DNA of 64,000 bases from Pristimantibacillus sp052113225 (GTDB taxonomy: Bacteria > Bacillota > Bacilli > Paenibacillales > Paenibacillaceae): NCBI RefSeq assembly GCF_052113225.1, contig NZ_JBFRCT010000002.1, positions 496,001 through 560,000 on the forward strand. Reading direction: 5' to 3'. Position 1 is the first letter of the stretch. The number at the start of each line of letters is the position of its first letter. The notes under the pieces were generated by a model, which was given only the letters and a program-made list of their open reading frames with translations, was not told the DNA's origin and did no database searches. Both the position numbers and the translations under genes were made by a program. Of this stretch, positions 1 through 9,272 are shown in pieces.

Positions 1-1
1 C

Positions 2-1435
2 GCTGAACGTGAGCAGTTGATTGTGTCTCAGATTAAGGAGCTTGCCAACGAAAAGAACTGGGAAATTGCGATTAAAGAAGATTTGCTCGAAGAGGTCTTA
101 TTCCTGGTCGAGTATCCGAACGTATTATATGGAACATTCGATCCTGCTTTCTTGAACATCCCGCAAGAGGTTCTGATTACGTCGATGCGCGAACATCAGC
201 GTTACTTCCCGGTACTTAATGCAGAAGGTCAATTGCAGCCGTTCTTCGTAACGGTGCGTAACGGTGACCGGACTTCGATTGAGAATGTGGCAAGAGGTAA
301 TGAGAAGGTACTCCGCGCACGTCTATCTGATGCGAAATTCTTCTATGAGGAAGATCAGAAGCTGGCTATTAACGACGCACTTGCAAAACTTGAGAATATC
401 GTCTATCACGAGGAACTTGGTACAGTCGCCGATAAGGTGAGAAGAATCCGTGCTACGGCTGATCTGCTGGCTTCGAAGCTTGGTGTTGATGCTGATACTG
501 CGGCTGCAGCAAGCCGTGCAGCAGATATATGCAAATTCGACCTTGTTACTCAAATGGTATACGAATTCCCAGAGCTGCAAGGGATTATGGGCGAAGATTA
601 TGCTCGTAAAGCAGGCGAGAGCGAGTTGGTAGCGAAAGCAATCAACGAGCATTATCAGCCTCGTTTTGCCGGTGACCGTGCTCCAGCTTCTGTTGTTGGT
701 GCTATCGTAAGCCTTGCGGACAAAATGGATACAATCGCAGGCTGCTTCTCAATTGGTATTATCCCAACAGGCTCGCAGGATCCATACGCACTGCGCCGCC
801 AAGCTTCGGGTATTGTTCAAATTATTCTGGCTCAAGGCCTGGATTTGAAGCTGACCGACCTGTTTGATGCTGCACTGGCTGTCCATACAGAACGTGGAAT
901 GAAACGTGGCGAGGATGAAATTCGTAAAGACTTGAATGACTTCTTTGGCCTTCGCGTGAAGAATGTATTATCAGAGCAAGCTAACCGTTACGATGTCGTT
1001 GATGCTGTAATGGCTACTGGCTTTAATGATTTGCGTATTACGGTAGAACGTGCATCTCTGATTAATGAACTGACATCCGGCAATGAGCGCAGCGAGTTTA
1101 AATTGACGATTGATGCATTCAACCGCGTATGTAATCTGGCTTCCAAAGCAGAATCACGCGTAGTGAATCCATCCTTGTTCGAAGAAGCAGCAGAAGGTAC
1201 GCTTTACGAGCAATGGCAAAAAGCTCATCCGGCAGTTGCAACCGCAATTGCTGAAGGGGATATTGCATCGGCGCTGGCTAATCTATCTTCTCTTAAAGAA
1301 GCCATTACCGCTTATTTCGATTCCGTTATGGTTATGGCAAAAGACGACGGAGTACGAAACAACCGTCTTGCGTCACTTGCGGTTATCGCGGATGATATTA
1401 CGCAAATCGCTGATTTCTCGAAACTTGTTTGGTAA
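2..1435 (+). CDS. glyS: Glycyl-tRNA synthetase beta subunit (3' part)
   Basis: This is the C-terminal 477 codons of the beta subunit of the heterotetrameric bacterial glycyl-tRNA synthetase, which charges tRNA-Gly in the cytoplasm. The frame is open to the left edge, so the start and the N-terminal part lie outside the window. Family hallmarks are the segment RLSDAKFFYEEDQK, the later FDLVTQMVYEFPELQGIMG region, and a C-terminal DALR-like anticodon-binding region ending in the typical DDITQIADFSKLVW. An alpha-subunit gene (glyQ) is expected just upstream. The next gene, ppsR, follows after 64 bases, the same neighbourhood as in B. subtilis. Confidence 0.96.
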   Translation, partial: AEREQLIVSQIKELANEKNWEIAIKEDLLEEVLFLVEYPNVLYGTFDPAFLNIPQEVLITSMREHQRYFPVLNAEGQLQPFFVTVRNGDRTSIENVARGNEKVLRARLSDAKFFYEEDQKLAINDALAKLENIVYHEELGTVADKVRRIRATADLLASKLGVDADTAAAASRAADICKFDLVTQMVYEFPELQGIMGEDYARKAGESELVAKAINEHYQPRFAGDRAPASVVGAIVSLADKMDTIAGCFSIGIIPTGSQDPYALRRQASGIVQIILAQGLDLKLTDLFDAALAVHTERGMKRGEDEIRKDLNDFFGLRVKNVLSEQANRYDVVDAVMATGFNDLRITVERASLINELTSGNERSEFKLTIDAFNRVCNLASKAESRVVNPSLFEEAAEGTLYEQWQKAHPAVATAIAEGDIASALANLSSLKEAITAYFDSVMVMAKDDGVRNNRLASLAVIADDITQIADFSKLVW

Positions 1436-1499
1436 TTGAACTCGTCGCCCGTATCCTTTTCGTCAGTCCTGAAGAACATGGAAAGAAGGATGATGATTA

Positions 1500-2312
1500 A
1501 TGCCCAATTCAGCGGAAGTCATAATTTATGTTGTATCTGATGCTGCAGGCGATACCGGCGAGCTCGTCGTACGGGCTGCGGTTGCGCAGTTCCATCCGGT
1601 TCAAACAGACATCCGTCGCGCACCATTCGTGATGGATGTTCCTACCTTGGAACGTTTTGTTTTGCAGGCGAAGCTGTCCGGCGCCATTGTGCTGTATACA
1701 CTCGTTATCCCTCATTTGCGGGATGCGATGAAGAGCCTGGCCATAGAGCATGAGGTAGAAGCCATTGATTTGCTGGGCTCTTTGATTGAAAGTCTGGAGC
1801 GTCAAACCGGCCGTCATTCGCGTCAAGAACCAGGTCTTAACCATGTGCTCGATGCGGATTATTTCCGTAAAGTGGATGCTGTCGAATTTGCTGTACGTTA
1901 TGATGATGCAAAAGATCCGTCTGGCGTGCTAAAGGCAGACATTATTCTGATTGGTGTATCGCGAACCTCGAAGACACCATTGTCAATGTACCTCGCGCAT
2001 CAAAAATACAAAGTTGCCAATATCCCGCTCGTCCCTGAGCTGAAGCCGCCGAAGGAATTATTTAATGTCCCTGCTGAACGGATCGTCGGCTTAACGATAG
2101 GTGTACCGTATTTGAACACCATACGGAAAGAGCGGCTTAAGGCGCTAGGCTTACCGAACAGTGCTTCGTATGCGGCAGAGGATCGAATCTTGAAGGAGCT
2201 AGAATACGCTGAAGCGATTATGAAACAGCTTGGATGCGTCGTTATTGACGTCTCACATCGGGCGGTTGAAGAGACTGCAAGTCTAATTATGGAGCATTTT
2301 CGCGGTATTTAA
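1500..2312 (+). CDS. ppsR: Pyruvate, phosphate dikinase regulatory protein (PpsR/YqfL, DUF299)
   Basis: A 270-residue bifunctional kinase/phosphorylase family protein. Members phosphorylate and dephosphorylate a threonine of pyruvate phosphate dikinase or PEP synthetase, using ADP and Pi, and so control the pyruvate/PEP interconversion. The sequence starts with the typical IIYVVSDAAGDTGELVVRAA and carries the P-loop-like GVSRTSKTPLSMYLA at about residue 153. The length matches the family. The ATG follows a purine-rich GGAAAGAAGGA. The position between glyS and the YqxD gene is the B. subtilis order, supporting the yqfL orthologue. The dikinase target is not in this window. Confidence 0.93.
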   Translation: MPNSAEVIIYVVSDAAGDTGELVVRAAVAQFHPVQTDIRRAPFVMDVPTLERFVLQAKLSGAIVLYTLVIPHLRDAMKSLAIEHEVEAIDLLGSLIESLERQTGRHSRQEPGLNHVLDADYFRKVDAVEFAVRYDDAKDPSGVLKADIILIGVSRTSKTPLSMYLAHQKYKVANIPLVPELKPPKELFNVPAERIVGLTIGVPYLNTIRKERLKALGLPNSASYAAEDRILKELEYAEAIMKQLGCVVIDVSHRAVEETASLIMEHFRGI

Positions 2313-2394
2313 CGGTTCATGCAGGATTTTTTTAAAGTCTTGACGTATATAATAGTACGGTAATTGAAATATAGAAGTGAGCGGTGATGCTTGA

Positions 2395-2865
2395 TTGGAG
2401 CAAAATCAACCGACAATCGTCGTTGACGGCGACGCTTGTCCCGTCAAGACAGAAATTGCTCGGGCTGCCCGCAGCAGTCGTGTACCGGTCGTGATGGTCT
2501 CCTCCTACGATCACCGTCTTGTGCCTGAAGAGGGTGTATCCGTTGTACAGGTAGATCGAAGCGATCAATCCGTCGATTTGTACATTGTGAATCATATTAC
2601 CAAAGGCGATATTGTCATTACCCAAGATTTCGGCCTCGCCTGTATTGCGATCGGGAAGGGAGCCATCGTCTTATCTCCACGCGGCGAACAATATTCGGAC
2701 GAGAACATCGATTATTTGATGGAACGGCGTCATGAATTAGCAAAAAGGAGGCGTGCAGGAGGTAAAACGAAGGGTCCAAAAGCAATGAGTAACGAGGATC
2801 GGGAGCGTTTTCAACAAAAGTTGACAAAAGTTTTAGCAATCTTGCAGGAGAAACATGACATTTAG
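2395..2865 (+). CDS. yqxD: YaiI/YqxD family protein (UPF0178, DUF188)
   Basis: A 156-residue cytoplasmic protein of the UPF0178 family. The family has a PIN/NYN-like fold, but I know of no firmly established activity. The N-terminal VVDGDACPVKTEIARAA and the later GDIVITQDFGLACIAIGKGA are family signatures with conserved aspartates. The start must be the TTG at 2395, because an in-frame stop (TGA 2392-2394) sits immediately upstream; a GGTGATG ribosome-binding site precedes it. The C-terminal tail is basic (KRRRAGGKTKG). It lies directly before dnaG as in B. subtilis. Confidence 0.9.
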   Translation: MEQNQPTIVVDGDACPVKTEIARAARSSRVPVVMVSSYDHRLVPEEGVSVVQVDRSDQSVDLYIVNHITKGDIVITQDFGLACIAIGKGAIVLSPRGEQYSDENIDYLMERRHELAKRRRAGGKTKGPKAMSNEDRERFQQKLTKVLAILQEKHDI

Positions 2866-2906
2866 CGAATATTATTTACGTGTCATTAGGATGAAGGTGA
2901 TGGATA

Positions 2907-4745
2907 ATGACCTACGGTAAAATACCGGATGACGTTATTGAGGCGGTACGCCGTCATCATGACATCGTAGATACGGTGAGCAAATACGTTCATCTTACGA
3001 AGAACGGCAAATATATGAAGGGGCTGTGTCCATTCCATTCAGAGAAGACACCTTCATTTACGGTTACGCCGGAACTTCAGATTTTCCATTGTTATGGCTG
3101 TGGCAAGACAGGCAACGTAATTCGGTTCGTGGAAGAGATTGAAAGTTATACTTTTCCAGAAGCGGTTCGCGTACTGGCTGAGCAAGCAGGCATACCGGTT
3201 ACTTGGGCTAATCCGGACGGCGCTAAGCCTACAGCAGCTGATGCGGATCGGAGCGCCATACTTGAGGCTCATGAACTGACTGCGAAGTTGTACAACTACT
3301 TGCTGAACAATACGCAGCATGGCCGTGTGGCGAAAGACTATTTGCGCGACCGTGGGCTCGGGGACAAGTTGATCAATCATTTTATGATTGGTTATGCACC
3401 GGAACAGTGGGATACGCTAAACCGATTTCTATCGGCAAGGAATTTCGATCCCTCCTTAATGGAGAAAGGCGGGCTCTTATCTGCCAAGTCAGACGGAAGT
3501 GGATATGTAGACCGGTTTCGGGGACGAATTATGTTTCCGATCTGGGATCGAGACGGTAAGGTAACGGCATTTGCAGGACGTATTATCGGAGAAGGCCAGC
3601 CGAAATACTTGAACTCTCCGGAGACGATGCTGTTTACGAAAAGCCGTACGCTATACAATCTGCATCATGCGCGACCTGCCATCCGCAAGAGCAAGCAAGT
3701 CGTTTTATTCGAAGGGTATATGGATGTTATTAAATCTTGGAGTGCTGGCGTTAAGAATGGGATCGCGACAATGGGAACGGCTTTAACCGATGATCATTGT
3801 ACGATACTTGCCCGGCAGGCGGAAGAAATTGTGGTGTGCTATGACGGCGATGAAGCTGGACAAGCTGCAGCCATGAAGTCCATTCCGATGCTCGAAGGAG
3901 CAGGGCTTAGAGTGATGGTGTCCATGCTTCCGAAAGGAAAAGATCCGGATGAATATATTACCGAATACGGTCCGGATGCTTATCTTCGCGAAGTGATTGA
4001 CCAGCCTGTCACCACCACAAAATTTAAGCTTATATATTCAAGAAAAAGCCATATACTGCTAAAAGAAGAAGGTCGGAAAAATTACTTGCTTGAAGCCGCC
4101 GGAATTGTGGCAGAGCTTGATTCCGCTATTGAACGCGAGGTTTATCTGCAGGAGCTTTCACGCGAATTTGATTTCCCATTAGAGGTATTGAAGCAGGATT
4201 GTCTTATTAAGCATCAAGAATTGCAAAAAAAGAAACCCGGAAGGGATAATAACGACAATTCGTGGAATAATGGTAGGAATGAAAATCGCCGAAGATCGGG
4301 GCCTCCTGCACTGCTGCCAGCTTATACGTATGTTGAGCGGCGGCTGCTTCATGTGATGATGCGCGACAGAGATGTAGCGCAGACTGTTCATGAAAAACTG
4401 GGGGACGCGTTCAATATTGAGGATCACGCAGCGCTTGCTGCTTATTTATACGCTTTTTATGCGCAGGGCTATGATCCGGATGCCGGACGGTTTATTGCTT
4501 CACTCCAAGACGAACGTCTGGAGAGAACAGCTGCAGCCATTCTGATGATGGACGGAGATTTTCCTTTTGACGATGCCATTTTGGATGCCGATATACTGGA
4601 CATAATCAAGGTTCCTAAGTTCAGGGAAGTCGACCGAAAAAAAGAAGAAATGGTGAAGGCGGAACGCGCCGGAGATCATCTGCTTGCTGCGCAAATGTTA
4701 AGTGAGATTATAACCCTAGAGAGACTGCTAAAAGGATCGAATTGA
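2907..4745 (+). CDS. dnaG: DNA primase
   Basis: A 612-residue primase that makes RNA primers for lagging-strand replication and interacts with the replicative helicase. The N-terminal CHC2 zinc-binding domain shows Cys41, His44, Cys62 and Cys65. The catalytic TOPRIM domain follows (VVLFEGYMDVI near residue 268, then CYDGDEAGQAA). The C-terminal part should be the helicase-binding region. A low-complexity linker rich in Asn, Arg and Lys lies near residues 440-460. The ATG has a GATGAAGGTGATGG ribosome-binding site. It is followed after 31 bases by rpoD, giving the classic dnaG-rpoD macromolecular-synthesis pair. Confidence 0.97.
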   Translation: MTYGKIPDDVIEAVRRHHDIVDTVSKYVHLTKNGKYMKGLCPFHSEKTPSFTVTPELQIFHCYGCGKTGNVIRFVEEIESYTFPEAVRVLAEQAGIPVTWANPDGAKPTAADADRSAILEAHELTAKLYNYLLNNTQHGRVAKDYLRDRGLGDKLINHFMIGYAPEQWDTLNRFLSARNFDPSLMEKGGLLSAKSDGSGYVDRFRGRIMFPIWDRDGKVTAFAGRIIGEGQPKYLNSPETMLFTKSRTLYNLHHARPAIRKSKQVVLFEGYMDVIKSWSAGVKNGIATMGTALTDDHCTILARQAEEIVVCYDGDEAGQAAAMKSIPMLEGAGLRVMVSMLPKGKDPDEYITEYGPDAYLREVIDQPVTTTKFKLIYSRKSHILLKEEGRKNYLLEAAGIVAELDSAIEREVYLQELSREFDFPLEVLKQDCLIKHQELQKKKPGRDNNDNSWNNGRNENRRRSGPPALLPAYTYVERRLLHVMMRDRDVAQTVHEKLGDAFNIEDHAALAAYLYAFYAQGYDPDAGRFIASLQDERLERTAAAILMMDGDFPFDDAILDADILDIIKVPKFREVDRKKEEMVKAERAGDHLLAAQMLSEIITLERLLKGSN

Positions 4746-4776
4746 CGATCGGTTCTAGGGAGGAGGGAGTCGGAAT

Positions 4777-5916
4777 ATGGCGAATGATCAGCATACTGAA
4801 CTAGATGCCGAACAAAAACTTGATTTAGTGAAGGATCAATTGATTGAACAGGGGAAAAAGAGAGCTTCCCTAACTTATAAAGAGATTATGGAGAAATTAT
4901 CTCCGTTTGATCAAGATCCGGAACAAATTGATGAGTTTTTCGAACAGCTCGACGATTTAGGTATTGAGGTATTAAACGAGAACGATGAAGAACGTGATCG
5001 TGATCCGCTTAACCGCGGTGAAGAGCAAGAACGGGAACAAGGTGAGGATTTCAACTTCGATGATGATCTGGCACTGCCACCTGGTATTAAGATCAATGAT
5101 CCAGTGCGGATGTATTTGAAGGAGATTGGCCGTGTTCCGCTTCTTTCTGCGGATGATGAGATTGAGCTGGCAAGACGGATTGAGAACGGCGATGAGGAAG
5201 CAAAGCGCAGACTTGCTGAAGCAAACCTTCGACTCGTTGTTAGTATTGCAAAACGTTATGTCGGCCGTGGTATGCTGTTCCTTGATTTGATTCAAGAGGG
5301 CAACATGGGTCTTATCAAAGCGGTAGAGAAGTTCGACCATCAAAAGGGCTTTAAATTCAGTACGTATGCAACATGGTGGATTCGCCAAGCCATTACACGT
5401 GCGATCGCTGACCAAGCGCGTACCATTCGGATCCCGGTTCATATGGTGGAGACAATTAACAAGCTTATTCGGGTCTCGAGACAGCTTCTTCAAGAGCTGG
5501 GGCGCGAACCGACGCCGGAAGAAATTGCGGCTGAGATGGAGCTTAGCACGGATAAAGTTAGAGAAATCATGAAGATCGCACAAGAGCCAGTATCGCTGGA
5601 AACACCAATTGGTGAAGAAGACGATTCGCATCTCGGTGACTTCATTGAAGACCAGGAAGCATTGGCACCTGCTGATGCAGCGGCTTATGAGCTGCTCAAA
5701 GAGCAACTGGAAGATGTTCTTGATACATTGACTGAACGTGAAGAGAATGTTCTTCGTCTTCGCTTTGGTCTTGATGACGGTCGTACGCGTACGCTCGAAG
5801 AAGTGGGTAAAGTATTCGGTGTAACTCGTGAACGGATTCGTCAGATTGAAGCAAAAGCATTGCGCAAGCTTCGTCATCCAAGCCGCAGCAAACGGCTTAA
5901 AGATTTCTTAGAATAA
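4777..5916 (+). CDS. rpoD: RNA polymerase primary sigma factor SigA (RpoD)
   Basis: The housekeeping sigma factor, 379 residues, recognising -35/-10 promoters. Region 1.1 is present at the N-terminus (LVKDQLIEQGKKRASLTYKEI). Regions 1.2 (DPVRMYLKEIGRVPLL), 2 (KRYVGRGMLFLDLIQEGN and the aromatic GFKFSTYATWWIRQAI), 3 and 4 (TREENVLRLRFGLDDG, then the VTRERIRQIEAKALRKLRHP helix-turn-helix) follow in order. The length is close to Bacillus SigA. An AGGGAGGAGGG site precedes the ATG. A strong rho-independent terminator follows. Confidence 0.98.
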   Translation: MANDQHTELDAEQKLDLVKDQLIEQGKKRASLTYKEIMEKLSPFDQDPEQIDEFFEQLDDLGIEVLNENDEERDRDPLNRGEEQEREQGEDFNFDDDLALPPGIKINDPVRMYLKEIGRVPLLSADDEIELARRIENGDEEAKRRLAEANLRLVVSIAKRYVGRGMLFLDLIQEGNMGLIKAVEKFDHQKGFKFSTYATWWIRQAITRAIADQARTIRIPVHMVETINKLIRVSRQLLQELGREPTPEEIAAEMELSTDKVREIMKIAQEPVSLETPIGEEDDSHLGDFIEDQEALAPADAAAYELLKEQLEDVLDTLTEREENVLRLRFGLDDGRTRTLEEVGKVFGVTRERIRQIEAKALRKLRHPSRSKRLKDFLE

Positions 5917-5929
5917 ACGATCGATAAAC

Positions 5930-5963
5930 GACCTTTCTGCTCCTTGCAGCAAGGTCTTTTTTT
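5930..5963 (+). terminator. Intrinsic terminator after rpoD
   Basis: The stem GACCTTTCTGC pairs with GCAGCAAGGTC across a five-base loop, with one bulged base on each side, followed by seven T residues. It separates the dnaG-rpoD unit from the downstream membrane-protein/trmK genes. Confidence 0.85.
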
Positions 5964-6005
5964 CCAATTGATCATATTGTACCTTGGGAGGACAACATCA
6001 GGCAT

Positions 6006-6845
6006 ATGAATGAAGAGCGACGTCAGATTATCGTTAGAGAAATTGAACACTGGCGCAGAAGCAAGTTGCTGCCTGATCAATATTGTGATTTTCTGCTTAA
6101 CTTGTATATGGATCATGATCGGGAAACGAAGCCTGAATCTACTCATTCGATAGCCAAAGCATTGATGGCTGTACAGCATGCTTCCGGCAAGCATTGGCTC
6201 CTTACATTTGGCTTTTTTACCTTTATTTCCTTTGTTGTGCTTTATTTTAACGTTTTTCATCCGCTATTGCAAATTGGGGTTTCGGCGGTTGGCGTCGTTG
6301 GATTGCTCTGGTTTGGCGCCCATCTTCGCCGTCGTAATGAGGCCGCAGGCCTTGCAGTTACGGGGTCAGGTATGGTGCTTATGCTGGGTGCCGGTTTATA
6401 CATCTTGCAGCAGCATAATCTAACCGAGTGGGGCTGGAAAGCAGCTATGCTTGGCTTTTGTGCGGTATTCTGGGTCATCTATGGGATCGCGGCACGAATT
6501 CAGCTGCTGCATCTTTGTGGTTGGTTAGCGGGCATAATGGTATATGCGTGGTTATTAGCTAAGTTCACAAGTTCGCCCAACTGGTATGAGTCTCAGCTCT
6601 ATTGGATGCCGCTTTCTATTTTGTTTGGCTGGAGCAGCTGGTTTGTGCACCGCTTTTCAAAGCCTTCGGCTATGGTGTTATTTGCAGCATGTGCGATCGT
6701 TTGGTTTATGCCTGAATTGTATGAAATGCTTATATGGAACGAGCCGGTTATGCTGCAGCTGCAGCTTCAATTGCTGATTAAGATTGCGGCAGGCGGCGGA
6801 TTATTATTTTTTATGCGAAAAAATTGGATGGTGTGGGTTGCTTAA
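6006..6845 (+). CDS. Polytopic membrane protein of unknown function
   Basis: A 279-residue protein with a soluble N-terminal segment of about 55 residues (REIEHWRRSKLLPDQYCDFL) and roughly eight hydrophobic segments from about residue 60 to the C-terminus. The N-terminal segment resembles the cytoplasmic start of DUF2157-type membrane proteins, but this is only a visual impression. I do not recognise a function. The gene starts 42 bases after the rpoD terminator behind TTGGGAGGACAACATCAGGC. Its stop codon overlaps the start of trmK by one base (TAATG), so the two genes are probably translationally coupled. Confidence 0.75.
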   Translation: MNEERRQIIVREIEHWRRSKLLPDQYCDFLLNLYMDHDRETKPESTHSIAKALMAVQHASGKHWLLTFGFFTFISFVVLYFNVFHPLLQIGVSAVGVVGLLWFGAHLRRRNEAAGLAVTGSGMVLMLGAGLYILQQHNLTEWGWKAAMLGFCAVFWVIYGIAARIQLLHLCGWLAGIMVYAWLLAKFTSSPNWYESQLYWMPLSILFGWSSWFVHRFSKPSAMVLFAACAIVWFMPELYEMLIWNEPVMLQLQLQLLIKIAAGGGLLFFMRKNWMVWVA

Positions 6846-7633
6846 TGTTGAAACTTTCGAAACGTCTGCAGACGATTGCAGAATTTGTGTCATATGGTTC
6901 GCGCGTAGCTGATATAGGTTCTGATCATGCGCTGCTTCCGGTCTATTTGATTCAGTCCAAGCGAGTTCCATCGGCCATTGCAGGTGAGCTTAATCCTGGT
7001 CCTTTCGAGGCGGCCCGTAAACAGGCAGCCGATGCCGGATTAACGAGTAAGCTTCAAGTTCGCCGCGGGGATGGACTTTCCGTCCTTCAGCCAGGAGAAG
7101 CTGACACAATTACAATTGCCGGCATGGGTGGCAGCTTAATGAGCGGAATTCTGGAAGAAGGCTATTTAGCCGGTAAGCTGGAAGGAGTTAAAGAGCTCGT
7201 GCTTCAGCCAAACGTAGGTGAGGAGTTCGTTAGAAGTTGGCTGCTCAAACGCAGCTGGTGGCTTGCAGAAGAGACGATTCTGGAAGAAGACGATAAAATA
7301 TATGAAGTGCTTCATGCTTTTAAATATGAGGAATCAGAGGTACTGAAGCGGAATGCTGAGGTTTATGATGCATCGTTCCTGACGCTGCCTATCCATCAGG
7401 ATATGGGAGCGGCTATTTTAGAAAAAATGGGTCCTCATCTGCTGCGGGAACCTAAAGAAGTCTTTTTCAAAAAATGGCGGTTTGAGCTCGACAAGCTTGG
7501 GAAGATTGTTACCCAAATGTCGCAATCGGATCTTGAACAGGCTGAACTAAAAAAGAAGCAGTTTCGTGAGGAAATGAGTGTAATTGAGGAGGTGCTTCAA
7601 TGTTTGCAAACGGGCAAACCGTCGTCCAAATAA
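6845..7633 (+). CDS. trmK: tRNA (adenine(22)-N1)-methyltransferase TrmK
   Basis: A 262-residue class I SAM-dependent methyltransferase of the TrmK family (YqfN), which makes m1A22 in bacterial tRNAs. The N-terminal LSKRLQTIAEFV leads into the SAM-binding loop VADIGSDHALLPVYLI. The later TITIAGMGGSLMSGILEEG contains the family's catalytic-region motif, and a C-terminal coiled-coil helix follows. I chose the ATG at 6845 over an in-frame codon at 6824 because it gives the canonical N-terminus and the TAATG coupling. It overlaps yqfO by 34 bases. Confidence 0.93.
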   Translation: MLKLSKRLQTIAEFVSYGSRVADIGSDHALLPVYLIQSKRVPSAIAGELNPGPFEAARKQAADAGLTSKLQVRRGDGLSVLQPGEADTITIAGMGGSLMSGILEEGYLAGKLEGVKELVLQPNVGEEFVRSWLLKRSWWLAEETILEEDDKIYEVLHAFKYEESEVLKRNAEVYDASFLTLPIHQDMGAAILEKMGPHLLREPKEVFFKKWRFELDKLGKIVTQMSQSDLEQAELKKKQFREEMSVIEEVLQCLQTGKPSSK

Positions 7634-8721
7634 TGGAGCAGCTTGCTCCCAAGCATTATGCCGTTGAGAATGACAAAATTGGACTGCAGCTTGGCACCTT
7701 AAATAAGGAAATCCGTACAGTCGTTGTAGCATTGGATGTAACGGATGAAGTCGTTAATGAAGCAATTGAGGCCGGCGCCGAACTTATAATCGCGCATCAT
7801 GCCATTATCTATCGTCCATTGGCGAAGCTGGATACGTCTACACCAGCAGGCAAGCTGTACGAGAAGCTAATCAAGCATGACATCGCCGTATACATATCGC
7901 ATACGAATCTTGATGTTGCTGATGGCGGTATTAATGATTGGATGGCTGATCTCGTTGGTATCAAGGCGGAAGGTCGGCAATGCCTGGAGGAAGTACATAC
8001 AGATAAGCTGTTCAAGCTGGTCGTATTTGTACCTGAGGATCATCATGAGAAGGTGCTTCAAGCGATGTTTCATGCAGGTGCCGGTCACATCGGAGATTAC
8101 AGCCAATGCAGTTTTAACATCGAAGGCACGGGGACATTCCTTCCAGGTGAAGGAACCAATCCGTTTATAGGAAAACAGGGAGTCTTGGAGAAGGCTAAAG
8201 AAATCCGCATCGAGACCATTGTTCCACACAGCGTTCACCGCAAAGTTGTGCAGGCAATGCTGAAGGCACATCCGTACGAAGAAGTGGCGTATGATTTGTA
8301 TGCGGTGGATTTAAAGGGCCGTTCGTTTGGTCTTGGTCGCAGCGGTAAGCTCAATTCTCCTGTCACGCTTGGCGAGTTAGCGGAAAAGGTAAAGGAAGTA
8401 TTCGAGGTTCCTTATGTCCGCCTTGTTGGTGATCCAAATCGGATCATTAAGAAAGCTGCAGTGTTGGGCGGCTCTGGCGGACGATATACCCGTCATGCTC
8501 AGTTTGCTGGAGCTGATGTCCTTATTACTGGTGATATTGATTACCATACGGCACATGATGCTTTAGCCGATGGATTATCCATTATTGATCCAGGTCATAA
8601 TGTCGAGAAAATTATGAAACAACGTGTAGCGGAATGGCTGACGGAGCAGCTTACTGCTCGAAAATATGAGACAAAAGCTGTTCATTCCTCCATCCATACG
8701 GAGCCTTTCCGATTTGTGTAG
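7600..8721 (+). CDS. yqfO: Nif3-like dinuclear metal centre protein YqfO
   Basis: A 373-residue Nif3/YbgI-family hexameric protein, the long Bacillus type, with a PII/CutA-like domain inserted between the two halves of the metal-binding domain. Metal ligands are visible in AELIIAHHAIIYRPL (about residue 65), in YISHTNLDVADGG, and near the C-terminus in the GDIDYHTAHDAL and DPGHNVEK segments. The function is unknown. Its usual pairing with trmK is seen here, with a 34-base overlap. The GAGGAGGTG site before the ATG at 7600 is strong. Confidence 0.92.
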   Translation: MFANGQTVVQIMEQLAPKHYAVENDKIGLQLGTLNKEIRTVVVALDVTDEVVNEAIEAGAELIIAHHAIIYRPLAKLDTSTPAGKLYEKLIKHDIAVYISHTNLDVADGGINDWMADLVGIKAEGRQCLEEVHTDKLFKLVVFVPEDHHEKVLQAMFHAGAGHIGDYSQCSFNIEGTGTFLPGEGTNPFIGKQGVLEKAKEIRIETIVPHSVHRKVVQAMLKAHPYEEVAYDLYAVDLKGRSFGLGRSGKLNSPVTLGELAEKVKEVFEVPYVRLVGDPNRIIKKAAVLGGSGGRYTRHAQFAGADVLITGDIDYHTAHDALADGLSIIDPGHNVEKIMKQRVAEWLTEQLTARKYETKAVHSSIHTEPFRFV

Positions 8722-8742
8722 CATTTGGTTCGATAAAACAGG

Positions 8743-8771
8743 TTGAGCTTTTGTGTAATACCTTGTATACT
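8743..8771 (+). promoter_or_regulatory. SigA promoter of rnpB
   Basis: TTGAGC at 8743-8748 and TATACT at 8766-8771 are separated by 17 bases. The predicted start lies about 7-10 bases downstream, at the base of the P1 helix of the RNase P RNA. Confidence 0.8.
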
Positions 8772-8782
8772 TAGTCGTGCAT

Positions 8783-9190
8783 CGGAAAGTTTGACAGACA
8801 ATCGCTGGCGGCCTTGTTGCCGCGAGAGGAAAGTCCGGGCTCCACAGGGCAGGGTGCTGGATAACGTCCAGTCAGCGCGAGCTGAAGGATAGTGCCACAG
8901 AAATGGACCGCCGATGGCCGGCTTATGCCGGCACAGGCAAGGGTGGAACCGTGGTGTAAGAGACCACGAGGAGTATGGGTGACTATATTCCTGGTAAACC
9001 CCACTTGGAGCAAGACCGAGAGAACGTAGCAGCTTCGAGCTGCAGCCTTTGCCCGAGGCTCGTTCGGGTTGGTTGCTTGAGCTGTTCAGCAATGGATGGC
9101 CTAGATAGATGATTGTCGCTTCGTCGTGGGAGGGTCGTTCCCGTTATGACCACTTGGAAGTACAGAACCCGGCTTACGGCAAACTTTCCG
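8783..9190 (+). ncRNA. rnpB: RNase P RNA with class A features
   Basis: The catalytic RNA of ribonuclease P, which matures tRNA 5' ends. The ends pair to form P1 (CGGAAAGTTTG at 8783-8793 with CAAACTTTCCG at 9180-9190). Conserved blocks match the ancestral class A (E. coli-like) RNA: GAGGAAAGTCCGGGCTCC, ACAGGGCAGGGTGCTGG, ACCGCCGATGGCC, GGTAAACCCCACTTGGAGCA, GGCCTAGATAGATGATTGTC and CAGAACCCGGCTTA. The CCATGCTCGC block after GAGGAAAGT that typifies Bacillus class B RNA is absent. An extra hairpin lies near 9119-9160. No protein-coding gene overlaps it. Confidence 0.95.
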
Positions 9191-9208
9191 CAACGGAATA
9201 CAAATCAC

Positions 9209-9237
9209 GCTTCCTGGCATTTGCTGGGAAGCTTTTT
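9209..9237 (+). terminator. Intrinsic terminator of rnpB
   Basis: GCTTCC at 9209-9214 pairs with GGAAGC at 9227-9232 and is followed directly by six T residues. It lies 19 bases after the 3' end of P1. Confidence 0.85.
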
Positions 9238-9272
9238 TGTTATTTGGTGTATGGGATGGATCAGGAACGGAC

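Noticed and set aside
4972..5877. Long 301-codon frame antisense to rpoD
   Set aside because: It mirrors the codon bias of the highly conserved rpoD gene, its protein is Cys/Phe/Asn-rich without family resemblance, and it has no start signal.
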